Origin: Longibacter salinarum
Lineage (GTDB): Bacteria; Bacteroidota; Rhodothermia; Rhodothermales; Salinibacteraceae
DNA length: 64,000 bases
Assembly (NCBI RefSeq): GCF_002554795.1
Contig: NZ_PDEQ01000009.1
Location: 119,848 to 183,847, forward strand
Reading direction: 5' to 3'
This document shows, in pieces, positions 36,872-46,357 of this stretch. The notes below the pieces were generated by a model, which worked only from the letters and a program-made list of their open reading frames with translations, did not search any database and was not told the origin of the DNA. Within the stretch, counting starts at the first letter, position 1. Every line of letters begins with the position of its first letter. A program made the translations under genes and the position numbers.

Positions 36872-38158
36872 TCACTCGCCAGGCTGATAACCAGATACAG
36901 GTCGGACGCAAGAATATTCTCAAGCGATATATTCCGCATCTATTTTATTCGTCCCACCAATGACTGAAATAAAACTGGACGGACCGAGGGGTCCATCGGC
37001 AAACGTAGGAAAAGGGATCTCGCGCTTCAATAAACGGTGAACTTCGCGACGAATCTGCACATCCAGCGTCCATGATACACGATCTGCCACCCGGCAAGTG
37101 AACATGCCAACACGGCTTCGACCCAGGCTTGACAAATATCACTTTGAGCATATATTTCCCGACAATTGTAAAAACAACTCTTAGGTCCGGGCTCACCGAC
37201 GCTAATAATTAGAGTCCAAATCGCAGCTCTAGCTTTCATGACCGAAAGCGGCGCTCGCCCGCATCAGGTATGGAACGTCCCCCTGAAGATCATCTACGGG
37301 TTCACTTTTCGGGATCGTGGTCTGACAAAGCTCAGAGCCGCCTCTTGCGTGCCGTACGAGCGTTCGACGATCGTCATGGATTGGGCGAGCCGAGCCCACA
37401 CGTCGGACGTCCCTGGGTTGCGGTCAAACACGACATGGAGGCTCGCACCATTCTGTTTGTCAGCCGGACCGGGATGAAGCGCCCCTTCTCTGGCGCGACC
37501 GTGGACGAAATCATTGCACTGCTTCAGTCTGATTCCTTGCCAGGACAACCACTTCTATAGTTCGGCGGCCCTCCCTTCCACGCTCGCAGTCACAAGGCGA
37601 GCATGGGCCTGCGTTACCCCGAGATAACTGCCCTACTCGCAGCGGATACGCGACGCGAAGCGTAAACCGAACGGTCGATTTTCTGAATTGGCGCCATCGA
37701 CCCCTGCATATCTTATCCAGATCGATCTGCTTCTCAGTCTAGACGGTTTCGAGATTTACTCGGCGTACGTCTCTGGGATGTTGCTTCGGAAAGCGCTGCC
37801 TGGAGGCCGTTCTTCATTTTCCTCTCTTACAGGCCGACCGCCTCTGGCGACTGTTCTGCTCGGCGAGTTCTTGCCTTCGTGGGATCATTGAGGGCAACCA
37901 ATTCTCGCCTCCCTGTCCTCAACAGATTCCATATTTGCAACACCGTTGCAATTGCGAATTACACGATGCTGACTTCGTATTACTTTACAGTGACTTGATA
38001 CTCAAGACACACAAACTTCACAGAATAGCTCCCTATCCCCTCTGCCCCCACTCATGAAATCTGAACTGCCTGTGCTGCAAACAACAGGTAGCCCCGAAGG
38101 CTCGCATCAACGTGCCCCCGCTCCGCTCGCCCGTTTTCCCGTCTGAATTCTTCTCATC
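36872..38158. other. Intergenic interval with possible gene remnants
   Basis: This 1.3 kb is relatively AT-rich and lacks a convincing large gene. On the minus strand between about 36920 and 37240, plausible protein fragments occur in shifting frames (for example YMLKVIFVKPGSKPCWHVHL in one, SWTLDVQIRREVHRLLKREI in another), which looks like a decayed small gene. A 96-residue plus-strand frame at 37270-37560 is listed separately. 37561-38158 is the leader of susC and shows no other gene. Confidence 0.4.
37270..37560 (+). CDS. Possible small hypothetical protein
   Basis: 96 residues, opening MERPPEDHLRVHFSGSW and ending TVDEIIALLQSDSLPGQPLL, with a balanced mix of residues and a predicted alpha/beta pattern. 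There is no recognisable family, no signal peptide and no clear ribosome-binding site. It could be a true small gene or a chance frame. Confidence 0.3.
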   Translation: MERPPEDHLRVHFSGSWSDKAQSRLLRAVRAFDDRHGLGEPSPHVGRPWVAVKHDMEARTILFVSRTGMKRPFSGATVDEIIALLQSDSLPGQPLL

Positions 38159-41100
38159 ATGCGATACAAGGTACGACGCCCATTCGTCTGCACGGGCCCA
38201 TGCACTTCGCCCCCAGCGAGAAAGCCCATCCTGGGCATGCTGGTTCTTCTCCTGATTGTGAGCCTCGGGTTTATCCCTGCAGCGCACGCCCAATTTACCG
38301 TCGAAGGTACAGTCACCGATGCAAATAACGGCGACCCGATTCCCGGCGCCAATATTGTCCTCGTCGGGACGAGTATCGGCGTTGCGACCGACCCGCAGGG
38401 CGAATTCTCCATCGAGGTGCCAGGCGAGGAAGGAACGCTCCGCGTTTCGTTCGTCGGGTACCAGACGCTCGAACGTGACGTGACTCCCGAAACCGGGCGG
38501 GTAGAGATCGCCCTACAACCGGATATCGCCGGATTGGAGGAGGTCGTCGTGACCGGTCTGGCCACGTCTGTGAAACGCCGCAACCTCGCAAACGCCGTGA
38601 CGAAGATCGACGCGGAAGAGATTGCTGGTCGCGTGGATCCGACGACGGTGGATAACGCGCTGCAGGGCAAAATTCCGGGTGTCAACATTACCGCGCAGAG
38701 CGGGGCACCGGGGGGCGGCAACAACGTGCAGCTTCGTGGCATCAGCACGCTGGGCGCCGGCTCCTCCCAGCCGCTCTACATCATTGACGGCGTGTACGTC
38801 AACAACAGTCAGATCACGACCGGTCGCTCCACACTCGACGACGCCGGTGGCCCGAGCCAGGATAACGTGTCGAACCGTCTGGCGGACCTGAGTCCCGAGG
38901 ACATCGAGAGTGTCGAGGTCCTGAAAGGCCCTTCCGCCGCGGCCATTTACGGGCAGCGGGCGAACGCGGGTGTTGTTATCATCCAGACAAAGCGCGGACA
39001 GGCCGGCCGTACGAGCGTCAGCTTCTCACAGGACGTAGGCGCCGTCTCGGCACTGAACCTGCTGGGCACCGCCTCCTGGAGCGAAGACAAGATCGCGCTC
39101 TTCGAAGAGCCTGGCACGCAAAGCTTCCAGGATGAGATTGCCCGCTTCCGCGAGGGCAATAGCACCGACTACGAGGATGAGGTCTACGGAAACACCGGCC
39201 TCACGACGAACACGCAGCTCAGCGTATCCGGTGGGGATGACCAAACCCAATTCTTCGTGTCCGGCAACCTGAAGGATGAAGAGGGCATCATCGAGAACAC
39301 CGGATTTGTCCGTCGCTCCCTCCGTGCCAACCTCGACCACCGGCTCCACGAGCGGGTGCGCCTGACGTCGCAGTCCAACTACGTGTACACGGACAACGAC
39401 CGCGGTTTTACAGGAAACCAGAACAGCACCGGCGGCTCGGTCGGATATACGCTTGCCTACGTTCGGAGCTATGCGGATCTGTTCCAGAATGAGGACGGCA
39501 GTTTTCCGGACAATCCGTACTTTGCGGAAAACCCGCTGCGCGTGATTGACGGTGCCACCAACAACCAGGAGGTCAGCCGTTTCGTCCAGTCCTTCTCGGC
39601 CGAGGCCGATCTAATCCGGAGCAACAGCACATCGCTACGGCTCCGCGGTCAGGGCGGGTTTGACTACCTGAACAGCAACAGCACGGTGTATTTCCCGCCG
39701 TTCTTCCAGTTTCAGCAGGCCGGCGCGAACCCCGGCGATGTGATCCGGGGCAAGCAGGACGACTTCAACACCAACCTGCAGGCTGTGCTCGTCTTCAATC
39801 AGGCCACTAGTCTCGGCGGTGGGGACCTGAACCTGACGACCCAGACCGGTTTTTCCCGCTTCACGCAGGACACGAATCGCCAACTCGTCCGCGGCCGTGG
39901 CCTTCCGCCGGAGCAGACGAACCCGGTCAACGCCAGCGTGCAGGAGATCGTGAATCAACTTCCTAACGATGTCTACAACACCGTCAAGGTACGGGACATT
40001 GGCTTCTTCGGGCAGCAGGATGCCAACTGGAGGGATCGCATCATCGGATCTGCGGGCGTTCGCCTCGACCGCTCCACGCTGAACGCCTCCCAGGACGAGT
40101 ACTACGTCTATCCGAAAGCCTCGCTGGCCGTCAACGTGCACGAGTTTGATATCGGGCTGCCGTCGTTCCTGAGCCAGTTGAAACTGCGCAGCGCGTTCGG
40201 ACAAACCGGCGGCCTTCCGCAGTACGGCGTAACCTTCGAGTCGCTCGCCAGCCAGAACATTGACGGAAACCTGGCTTCCACCATCGATACCCGCGGTGTC
40301 GACCCGACGCTAAAACCCGAACGAGCGGAAGAGTTCGAGTTCGGCACCGACATCAGCGCCTTCGAGAACCGTGTCAGCCTCGAACTGACACACTATCGCA
40401 AAACGGTCTCAGACCTGATCCTGGACCGCGAGAATGCGGTCTCTACCGGTATCACCGAGATCGCCGTCAATGCCGGCACGCTTCGCAACGTGGGGTGGGA
40501 GGTCGGCCTGACGCTTGCCCCGATACAAACGGAGCGCTTCGCCTGGACGTCGCGCAATCTGTTCTGGGCGAACACCTCCGAGATCACGGAGCTGAACATT
40601 GACCGATTCACGACGGGCGGCTTCGGCGCAGCCCTCGGGACGTACCTGATCCAGGAGGGGTACTCGCCAACAACCATCGTCGGCACGCCGGCGCTTGATG
40701 ATGGCGACACACCCTTCACCGTGTACGGGGACGCGCAGCCCGACTTCCAGATGTCGTTCTCGAACCAGTTCACGCTCTTCCGCGACTTCGAACTCGGTTT
40801 CCTCTTTCACTGGAAGAAAGGCGGGGAAAACATCAACCTGACACGATTCCTCACGGACAGCGGCGGCACCACGTCCGACTGGAACGAAGACCACGACAAC
40901 GACGGGGTCCCCAACGGACGCGACCGTGCCGACATGTTCGGCCCCGGCGCAGCACAGTTCATCGAGGGGTCGTCGTACGTAAAGCTCCGCGAAGCGTCGC
41001 TGTACTACAACATCCCGTCCTCCTTTCTCGAGAGAACCTTTGGCAACGTCCTCAGCCGGGCCCGGGTGGGCGTATCCGGAAACAACCTGCTGTTGTTCTC

Positions 41101-41224
41101 GGACTACTCCAGCTACGATCCGGAGGTCTCGGTCTTCGGAACGCAGGCTATCGCGCAGTCCGTGGAGGTATCGCCGTACCCGAGCTCACGGCGCATCACC
41201 TTCCACCTGCGTCTGACCTACTGA
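38159..41224 (+). CDS. susC: SusC/RagA-type TonB-linked outer-membrane transporter
   Basis: 1,021 residues. A signal peptide with hydrophobic core LVLLLIVSLGFIPA ends near AHAQ (about 42). It is followed by a CarboxypepD_reg-like domain (about 44-125: GTVTDANNGDPIPGANIVLV), a plug (about 130-255) with the family motif QPLYIIDGVYVNN and GPSAAAIYGQRANAGVV, and a 22-strand barrel ending SRRITFHLRLTY. It imports oligomers (glycans or peptides) together with the SusD lipoprotein encoded next. Substrate not evident: no glycoside hydrolase or dedicated regulator is adjacent. A strong hairpin lies between it and susD. Confidence 0.95.
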   Translation: MRYKVRRPFVCTGPCTSPPARKPILGMLVLLLIVSLGFIPAAHAQFTVEGTVTDANNGDPIPGANIVLVGTSIGVATDPQGEFSIEVPGEEGTLRVSFVGYQTLERDVTPETGRVEIALQPDIAGLEEVVVTGLATSVKRRNLANAVTKIDAEEIAGRVDPTTVDNALQGKIPGVNITAQSGAPGGGNNVQLRGISTLGAGSSQPLYIIDGVYVNNSQITTGRSTLDDAGGPSQDNVSNRLADLSPEDIESVEVLKGPSAAAIYGQRANAGVVIIQTKRGQAGRTSVSFSQDVGAVSALNLLGTASWSEDKIALFEEPGTQSFQDEIARFREGNSTDYEDEVYGNTGLTTNTQLSVSGGDDQTQFFVSGNLKDEEGIIENTGFVRRSLRANLDHRLHERVRLTSQSNYVYTDNDRGFTGNQNSTGGSVGYTLAYVRSYADLFQNEDGSFPDNPYFAENPLRVIDGATNNQEVSRFVQSFSAEADLIRSNSTSLRLRGQGGFDYLNSNSTVYFPPFFQFQQAGANPGDVIRGKQDDFNTNLQAVLVFNQATSLGGGDLNLTTQTGFSRFTQDTNRQLVRGRGLPPEQTNPVNASVQEIVNQLPNDVYNTVKVRDIGFFGQQDANWRDRIIGSAGVRLDRSTLNASQDEYYVYPKASLAVNVHEFDIGLPSFLSQLKLRSAFGQTGGLPQYGVTFESLASQNIDGNLASTIDTRGVDPTLKPERAEEFEFGTDISAFENRVSLELTHYRKTVSDLILDRENAVSTGITEIAVNAGTLRNVGWEVGLTLAPIQTERFAWTSRNLFWANTSEITELNIDRFTTGGFGAALGTYLIQEGYSPTTIVGTPALDDGDTPFTVYGDAQPDFQMSFSNQFTLFRDFELGFLFHWKKGGENINLTRFLTDSGGTTSDWNEDHDNDGVPNGRDRADMFGPGAAQFIEGSSYVKLREASLYYNIPSSFLERTFGNVLSRARVGVSGNNLLLFSDYSSYDPEVSVFGTQAIAQSVEVSPYPSSRRITFHLRLTY

Positions 41225-41243
41225 TCCCGTTCCCGCCCGCGCA

Positions 41244-41271
41244 GAGGCCGGCGGCCGCGTGCCGCCGCCTC
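41244..41271 (+). other. Hairpin between susC and susD
   Basis: GAGGCCGGCGGC faces GCCGCCGCCTC across a short loop, without a following T-run. It could stop 3' decay of the susC message or reduce read-through, setting the ratio of the two products. Confidence 0.55.
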
Positions 41272-41325
41272 GCCCGGGCCGAGACGCCCACATTCCCGAC
41301 CGTTGCCTCGACCGATTTGTAGATT

Positions 41326-42687
41326 ATGACTCGATACCGTCTTCCCATACTGATTCTCGCCGTCGCTCTGCTTCTGCCGGCGTGCGACTTCTTCGACCCC
41401 GACGAGGTCACCGATGCCGATAGTCCGTCCGTGGACGCCGTTCAGGAAAACGCCACGCAGGCGCAGTTGCAAGACCTGGTGGCAGGTCTGGAATTCCAGC
41501 ACCGCGCCTACACCGATGGCAACGCCGACCTGACGCAGCTCTTCGGTTCGTTCGGCCGAGAGGTGTACGCCGCCTATGCCTCCGACCCGCGCTTCATCAC
41601 GAACTGGCTCGGCTTCGACGGCACGACGCCGGATCCTGAGTTCTTTGTCGACGGCTCCGCCTACGACACGCCGTATGAGGCGATCAAGCAGGCCAACACA
41701 TTAATCAACTCCGTCAACGCGACCGACGCTGTCAATGAGCAACAAGCCGCGGGCTACATCGGCTTTGCGCAAACCATTCAAGGCTTCCAGTATCTGATTC
41801 CCCTCCAGGGGCAGTACCGAAACCCGGACGGCTCCATTCGGATCGACGTCAACGACCCGCTGAATCCGGGACCGTTCCTACCGTATGACGACGCTCTCGC
41901 GGAAATTCGAACCATCCTCGACGAGGGCAATAACAATCTGGACGCTGCGGGCGACACCTTCAACTTCACACTCACGTCGGGCTTCACCGGCTTCAGTACA
42001 CCGGAGGGCATGCAAGAGGTCAACCGCGCGATCGCCGCCCGGGCCGCCATCTACGCCGAAGACTGGCAGGGGGCCCTCGACGCGCTCGATGACTCTTTTC
42101 TGTCGCTCACAGAAGGGGAGGCCAGCATGAATGCCGGCGTCTACCATCCCTTCGGCAATCCGCCGGATCTTTTTAACCCGCTCTTTTACCCGCGTGATGC
42201 CAACACCAATCAGATCTTGATGGTGCACCCGTCGATGATCGACGATGCTCTTCCGGGCGATGAGCGCGTGGCCAATAAGTTCTTCGAGCGGACCGATCCG
42301 ATCGTCAACCCAAATCTTGGCAGCGTCGAGCTGTTCTACCAGGACAACCGGTATGAGACCCAAACCTCGCCGGTGCCCTTCATCCGAAACGAGGAGTTGA
42401 TCCTGATCTACGCCGAGGCGAACGCACAGCTCGACCAGCCGACGGAGGCCGTCGATGCGATCGATATCATCCGCGAGACGTGGGGACTCAGTCCTTACTC
42501 CGGTCCGACCGACCGCGATTCGCTGATCGACGAGATCCTCTTCCAGCGGCGCTACTCGCTCTGGGCCGAGGGCGGCCACCGCTGGATCGACGCACGGCGT
42601 TACGACCGACTCGACGAGATCCCGACGGATATCGACGGCGGCCAGGTCTTCGAACGCCTCGTCCGACCGCTCAGCGAATCCTCCTGA
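41326..42687 (+). CDS. susD: SusD/RagB-type nutrient-binding lipoprotein
   Basis: 453 residues. A lipoprotein signal (LILAVALLLPAC, Cys about 20) precedes an acidic stretch DFFDPDEVTDADS. The helical TPR-like body and the C-terminal RagB segment (RNEELILIYAEANAQL; LIDEILFQRRYSLWAEGGHR; then RWIDARRY) are typical. It sits on the outer surface as the lid of the SusC barrel and captures substrate. It is 101 bases downstream of susC and ends at a good terminator. Confidence 0.94.
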   Translation: MTRYRLPILILAVALLLPACDFFDPDEVTDADSPSVDAVQENATQAQLQDLVAGLEFQHRAYTDGNADLTQLFGSFGREVYAAYASDPRFITNWLGFDGTTPDPEFFVDGSAYDTPYEAIKQANTLINSVNATDAVNEQQAAGYIGFAQTIQGFQYLIPLQGQYRNPDGSIRIDVNDPLNPGPFLPYDDALAEIRTILDEGNNNLDAAGDTFNFTLTSGFTGFSTPEGMQEVNRAIAARAAIYAEDWQGALDALDDSFLSLTEGEASMNAGVYHPFGNPPDLFNPLFYPRDANTNQILMVHPSMIDDALPGDERVANKFFERTDPIVNPNLGSVELFYQDNRYETQTSPVPFIRNEELILIYAEANAQLDQPTEAVDAIDIIRETWGLSPYSGPTDRDSLIDEILFQRRYSLWAEGGHRWIDARRYDRLDEIPTDIDGGQVFERLVRPLSESS

Positions 42688-42735
42688 TGTATCCGACAAG
42701 GGATCGAACTCCAACACATGATGCTCAAACCAAGA

Positions 42736-42770
42736 AGAGGTGCGCCGTTCGCGGCGTGCCTCTTTTTTGT
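42736..42770 (+). terminator. Rho-independent terminator of susCD
   Basis: Stem AGAGGTGCGCCG and CGGCGTGCCTCT with two G-U pairs and a TTCG loop, followed by TTTTTT. The remainder of 42768-43146 has an ACCTCGTG/CACGAGGT inverted repeat at 42855-42879 and a GTGTT-rich stretch at about 43010-43028, but no gene. Confidence 0.85.
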
Positions 42771-43146
42771 GTTTGGGGTTTAGGTGTTCGGGTACTCGCT
42801 ACCGGACCGTTTTAATTTCAAACCGGACGGTCTCCGTATGTCATTGAGAAACGGACCTCGTGCGTCTCATACACGAGGTGTGAAGGTCAATGACGCCGCA
42901 GGCTCACACGCCCATACCCACATACTCCCGTGCATTTCGGAGCCGCCGCGCCGGGAATGCTGAAGTGACCCACGCTTTAATGAAAGTGTCCAGTAGCTAG
43001 GTTTGGGTGTTCAGGTGTTTGGGTGTTTGCGGCACGGCTCGCAACACCTCGAAACGTCCATACCTCCAGCCACACCTCAATCGGGTCGCTACCCGTGACG
43101 ACAACCGTGACGAAAAGCGACCGGGCTCGGCTTTCACCGGCAATCG

Positions 43147-43572
43147 TCACGCGGCCTGATGGTCGTTGCGACGCAGGCGAAGGACGGCGAACACCCCACC
43201 GGCTGCGGCAAGCAGAACCAGACCTCCATCGACAGGTACGGGATCGGGATTGTCCATCCCCCCATATCCATCGTCGTCGCACCACGGCGGCGGATTGGGA
43301 TTTCTGCATGGCCGCCGGTTGCCGTTACCCGGGCCGCGTCCATTACCGCCCTTGGAGTAGGAGCCATGGTGGGAAGGAGAAGCCCAGTCAGGCAACGACT
43401 CTGCGGCCGACCGGCCTTCGGTTGAAGGCGAAGAGACCCTCTGGAACGTCGAGGAGGTCGAGGGCGATGGGCCGGCGTACGGTTGAGCGTACGACGTGCC
43501 TACTGTGGCACCGATCAGTAACGTGAACAGAACCGGGAAGGCGAGCCGCTGAATGCAAGAAGCGTATGTCAT
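43147..43572 (-). CDS. Small secreted protein with PID-CTERM-like sorting tail
   Basis: 141 residues from the ATG at 43572, where a signal peptide begins (CIQRLAFPVLFTLLIGATVG, cleavage near SYAQ). The mature part is Ser/Pro/Gly-rich and low-complexity, with Asn/Pro-rich NPNPPPWCDDDG. The C-terminus has the three parts of a sorting signal: a PxDGG motif (PVPVDGG), a hydrophobic helix (LVLLAAAGGVFAVL), and basic residues (RLRR). This resembles the PID/VPEID-CTERM tails of Bacteroidota handled by exosortase-like enzymes. No such enzyme is visible in the window. Surface display is inferred. Confidence 0.65.
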   Translation of the reverse strand: MTYASCIQRLAFPVLFTLLIGATVGTSYAQPYAGPSPSTSSTFQRVSSPSTEGRSAAESLPDWASPSHHGSYSKGGNGRGPGNGNRRPCRNPNPPPWCDDDGYGGMDNPDPVPVDGGLVLLAAAGGVFAVLRLRRNDHQAA

Positions 43573-43930
43573 CGAAGGCGTCGGGGAAACTGGGGACCGC
43601 GATTGTTCGACGCTTAGCATCGGACATCCATCGCCTGTTTGTTGCGCCGATTCGACGAGTGCCCGTTATCCTTCGACGAATGATTTTCCCGCTCGGACCG
43701 TCGCCTGCAGCCCGCCCCGGCGACGCACACCGGACCCTGCTGTTGAAACCACATGCTCGCACATTTACAGGCAGATGTTCAGTGCAGAAACACCCGGCGT
43801 CGCTGAAGGTGAGATCTCCGGCGTGTCAAAGCACGATGACGGAGGAGCCCACGCAGCCGCTTGAGACACCGACAATTGCGTGCGAGACGCAACGGACGTC
43901 TTCCACATACGAATTGTATAGACATGTGAT

Positions 43931-44500
43931 ATGCACGACCCCTTCGATGACGATATACTTCAGGCTCATGTGGATGACGTCTGGGCGACGAATGGACCTC
44001 TTGCTCTCGAAGCCGCCGATGATCCTTTCGAACGGCTTGTGACCTCGATCGTAAACCAGCAACTCTCGGTAGCCTCCGCACGCACGATCCGGAACCGCCT
44101 GTTCGAAACCTGCGATATCACTCCTCAGGCACTTCTCCAAGCGGAGCCCGAGCGTCTGCGAAACTGTGGACTCTCTCGACAGAAGACCGAGTACGTCCGT
44201 AACGTCGCGGAAGCCTTCCTTCAGCACGAATGGACCCGCGCCTCCTTCGCAGATCTGAATGACGAAATGGTCATCGACGCACTCACCGACATCCGCGGCG
44301 TGGGCATCTGGACGGCCAAGATGTTTTTGATGTTCGCCCTGGGCCGGCCGGACGTATTCCCTGTCGAAGACCTGGGCATTCGCAACGGCATGACAACCCT
44401 CTATGGCGAGTCCGACCGGTCCCGCATGCGTGAGATCGCCGATTCGTGGCGCCCGCGGCGGAGTCTGGCGAGCCTCTACCTGTGGCGTGCGGCGGGCTGA
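43931..44500 (+). CDS. DNA-3-methyladenine glycosylase (AlkA-like)
   Basis: 189 residues of the HhH-GPD base-excision superfamily. Early core: DPFERLVTSIVNQQLSVASA. The helix-hairpin-helix is LTDIRGVGIWTAKMFLMF (about 118-136), and the catalytic aspartate is Asp147 in DVFPVEDLGIR, as in AlkA. It lacks the N-terminal AlkA_N domain, so it is the short bacterial form. It excises alkylated purines, complementing the Ogt protein 11 kb away. The 301 to 360 bases upstream (43573-43930) hold no gene. Confidence 0.9.
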   Translation: MHDPFDDDILQAHVDDVWATNGPLALEAADDPFERLVTSIVNQQLSVASARTIRNRLFETCDITPQALLQAEPERLRNCGLSRQKTEYVRNVAEAFLQHEWTRASFADLNDEMVIDALTDIRGVGIWTAKMFLMFALGRPDVFPVEDLGIRNGMTTLYGESDRSRMREIADSWRPRRSLASLYLWRAAG

Positions 44501-44616
44501 TCTCGTCCCGCCTCTCCGACCGACGCGGTTGTCATTGCCGCACCGGTCGCGTTTCTTCAGGAGGCGCCCCACAGTCAACCGGCCTGCGCAGCACCACGAC
44601 GCCAGCCCGCTGCGTA

Positions 44617-44660
44617 AGGGCGCATCGCGATGCTTGTGCGGGCGCATTGCGATGCGCCCT
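44617..44660. repeat. REP-like inverted repeat of a second family
   Basis: AGGGCGCATCGCGATGC (44617-44633) and GCATTGCGATGCGCCCT (44644-44660) form 17-base arms with one mismatch around a 10-base loop. Its core GCGCATCGCGATGC differs from the RAYT-linked palindromes. It lies between the glycosylase and the ABC transporter genes and has no T-run. Confidence 0.7.
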
Positions 44661-44702
44661 ACGTGAACGAGACCGACTCGCTTTTTCCTGCAACGTCAGC
44701 CT

Positions 44703-45374
44703 ATGAGTGTACTTTCTGCTCACCAGCTCTCCCGGTCCGTGGACGGGGAGACGCTCGTCGATGACGTCGACTTTGAGGTCGAAGCCGGCGACGTGTTCGT
44801 CATTTTCGGCCCGTCCGGTGCCGGCAAGTCCAGCTTGCTCCGCCTGCTCAACCGCCTCGACGAACCCACCGGCGGCACCGTCCACCTGCAGGGCGAGGAC
44901 TACCGCCAGATTCCACCGCAGACGCTCCGCAAGCGCGTCGGCATGGTGCCGCAGCAGCCCACGCTGATCGACGGCTCGGTGGCCGAGAACGTGGCGTGGG
45001 GGTCGCGCCTCCGCGGCGAGCCGGTCGACGAGGAGCGCGTGGCGGATCTGCTCAAGCGGCTCGGCCTCGCCGGATTTGCCGACCGCGACGCTGAAGATTT
45101 GTCGGGCGGCGAAGCCCAGCGTGTCGCGATCGCCCGGACGCTCTACAACGAACCGGAGGTCGTGCTTCTGGACGAGCCCGCATCCAGCCTCGACGCGGAA
45201 GCGGCCCGTCAGGTCGAGTCCCTCCTCGCCGACGTGATGCGCGACCTGTCGATCACGGCCGTCCTTGTCACACACGACACCGACCGCGCCCGGCGCCTCG
45301 GCACGCGCGGAATTCGGCTCGACAACGGCCGTGTCCAGGCTTCCGGCCCCCTCGACGACATTCTCGATACCTGA
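44703..45374 (+). CDS. fetA: ABC transporter ATPase, FetA/YbbL-like
   Basis: 223 residues. Walker A GPSGAGKSS (about 36-44), Q-loop in RVGMVPQQPTLIDG, signature LSGGEAQRVAIARTL, Walker B VVLLDEPASSLD and the switch His in VLVTHDTDRA. With the UPF0014-type permease 7 bases downstream it forms a FetAB/STAR1-ALS3-type exporter, linked to iron export and oxidative-stress resistance in E. coli. The metal specificity here is inferred from that family. Confidence 0.88.
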   Translation: MSVLSAHQLSRSVDGETLVDDVDFEVEAGDVFVIFGPSGAGKSSLLRLLNRLDEPTGGTVHLQGEDYRQIPPQTLRKRVGMVPQQPTLIDGSVAENVAWGSRLRGEPVDEERVADLLKRLGLAGFADRDAEDLSGGEAQRVAIARTLYNEPEVVLLDEPASSLDAEAARQVESLLADVMRDLSITAVLVTHDTDRARRLGTRGIRLDNGRVQASGPLDDILDT

Positions 45375-45381
45375 GCTGCCC

Positions 45382-46194
45382 ATGGATCTCTCTTCTACGT
45401 TTGCCGATGTCTGGACGAGAGCCCAGGAGCCGGTCGTCATGGACGGCCTCCTACAGGTTGCAGCCGCAACCGTGCTCGCCACCGTTGTCGTCGGACTCTC
45501 ACGCTGGCGCAAGCTTCAGCTCGAAACCGAACTCGCGACCGCCTTCGTTCGCGGCTTCGTGCAGATCGTCGCGATGGGTTTGCTGATCGGCGTGCTGCTG
45601 ACGGTCCCGCTCGCGTGGAGCGGGGTCATTCTGATCGGCATGGTCGCGGGCGCTACGTGGATCTCGCGCCAGCGTGGCGAGGGCTTACCCGGCGTGACGC
45701 GGATCTCACTACTCGCGATCGGCGTCGGAGCGGGCATCGTGATCGTGCTGATGACCTGGGCGGGCGCGATCGAAGCCACCGTCCGCAGCCTCGTCCCGGT
45801 AGGCAGCATGGTGATCGCCAACGCGATGAAGATCAACGGCCTTGCGCTCGACCGCTTCAAGGAGGAAATCGACAGCAATCGCGACGTGATTGAGGTTGGC
45901 CTGTCGCTCGGAGCGCCGCCGCAGGCCGTGCTGGCCGAACGAGTGCGCGACAGCGTCCGCGCGTCGCTGATCCCGGTCGTCGACTCGCTCAAGAGCCTGG
46001 GCTGGGTCTGGATTCCGGGCATCATGGCGGGAATGATTTTGGCCGGAGAAAACCCGATCTACGCCGCGCTCTACCAGTTTGTCATCATGGCGATGATCTT
46101 CGCTGCGGGCGGGCTCACCAGCGTGATAAGCAGCCTCCTCCTCAGCCGGGAGGTGATCACCGAGGCAGAGCAACTGCAGAAGATCGACGCGTAA
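45382..46194 (+). CDS. fetB: ABC transporter permease, FetB/YbbM (UPF0014) family
   Basis: 270 residues from the ATG at 45382; the start follows the fetA stop by 7 bases. About seven membrane helices. Family features include FVRGFVQIVAMGLLIGVLL, LVPVGSMVIANAMKINGLAL and the conserved LPGIMAGMIL-like segment (here WIPGIMAGMILAGENPIYA). With FetA it should export iron or a related metal. It is the last gene of the pair. Confidence 0.9.
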   Translation: MDLSSTFADVWTRAQEPVVMDGLLQVAAATVLATVVVGLSRWRKLQLETELATAFVRGFVQIVAMGLLIGVLLTVPLAWSGVILIGMVAGATWISRQRGEGLPGVTRISLLAIGVGAGIVIVLMTWAGAIEATVRSLVPVGSMVIANAMKINGLALDRFKEEIDSNRDVIEVGLSLGAPPQAVLAERVRDSVRASLIPVVDSLKSLGWVWIPGIMAGMILAGENPIYAALYQFVIMAMIFAAGGLTSVISSLLLSREVITEAEQLQKIDA

Positions 46195-46357
46195 CTGGGC
46201 GAATCGCAACACATGGCCATTCGCCACGATCCGCGCTCTGTCACACGGATGTTATTTCACCAGGAGCGCCCGAACGCGATGCAGAGCCGCTGATTGGACC
46301 GAAGGAATCCAACGTCGAAGGAGCGCTCACTTGACACCGTCTAAACCTAGCACCGAT

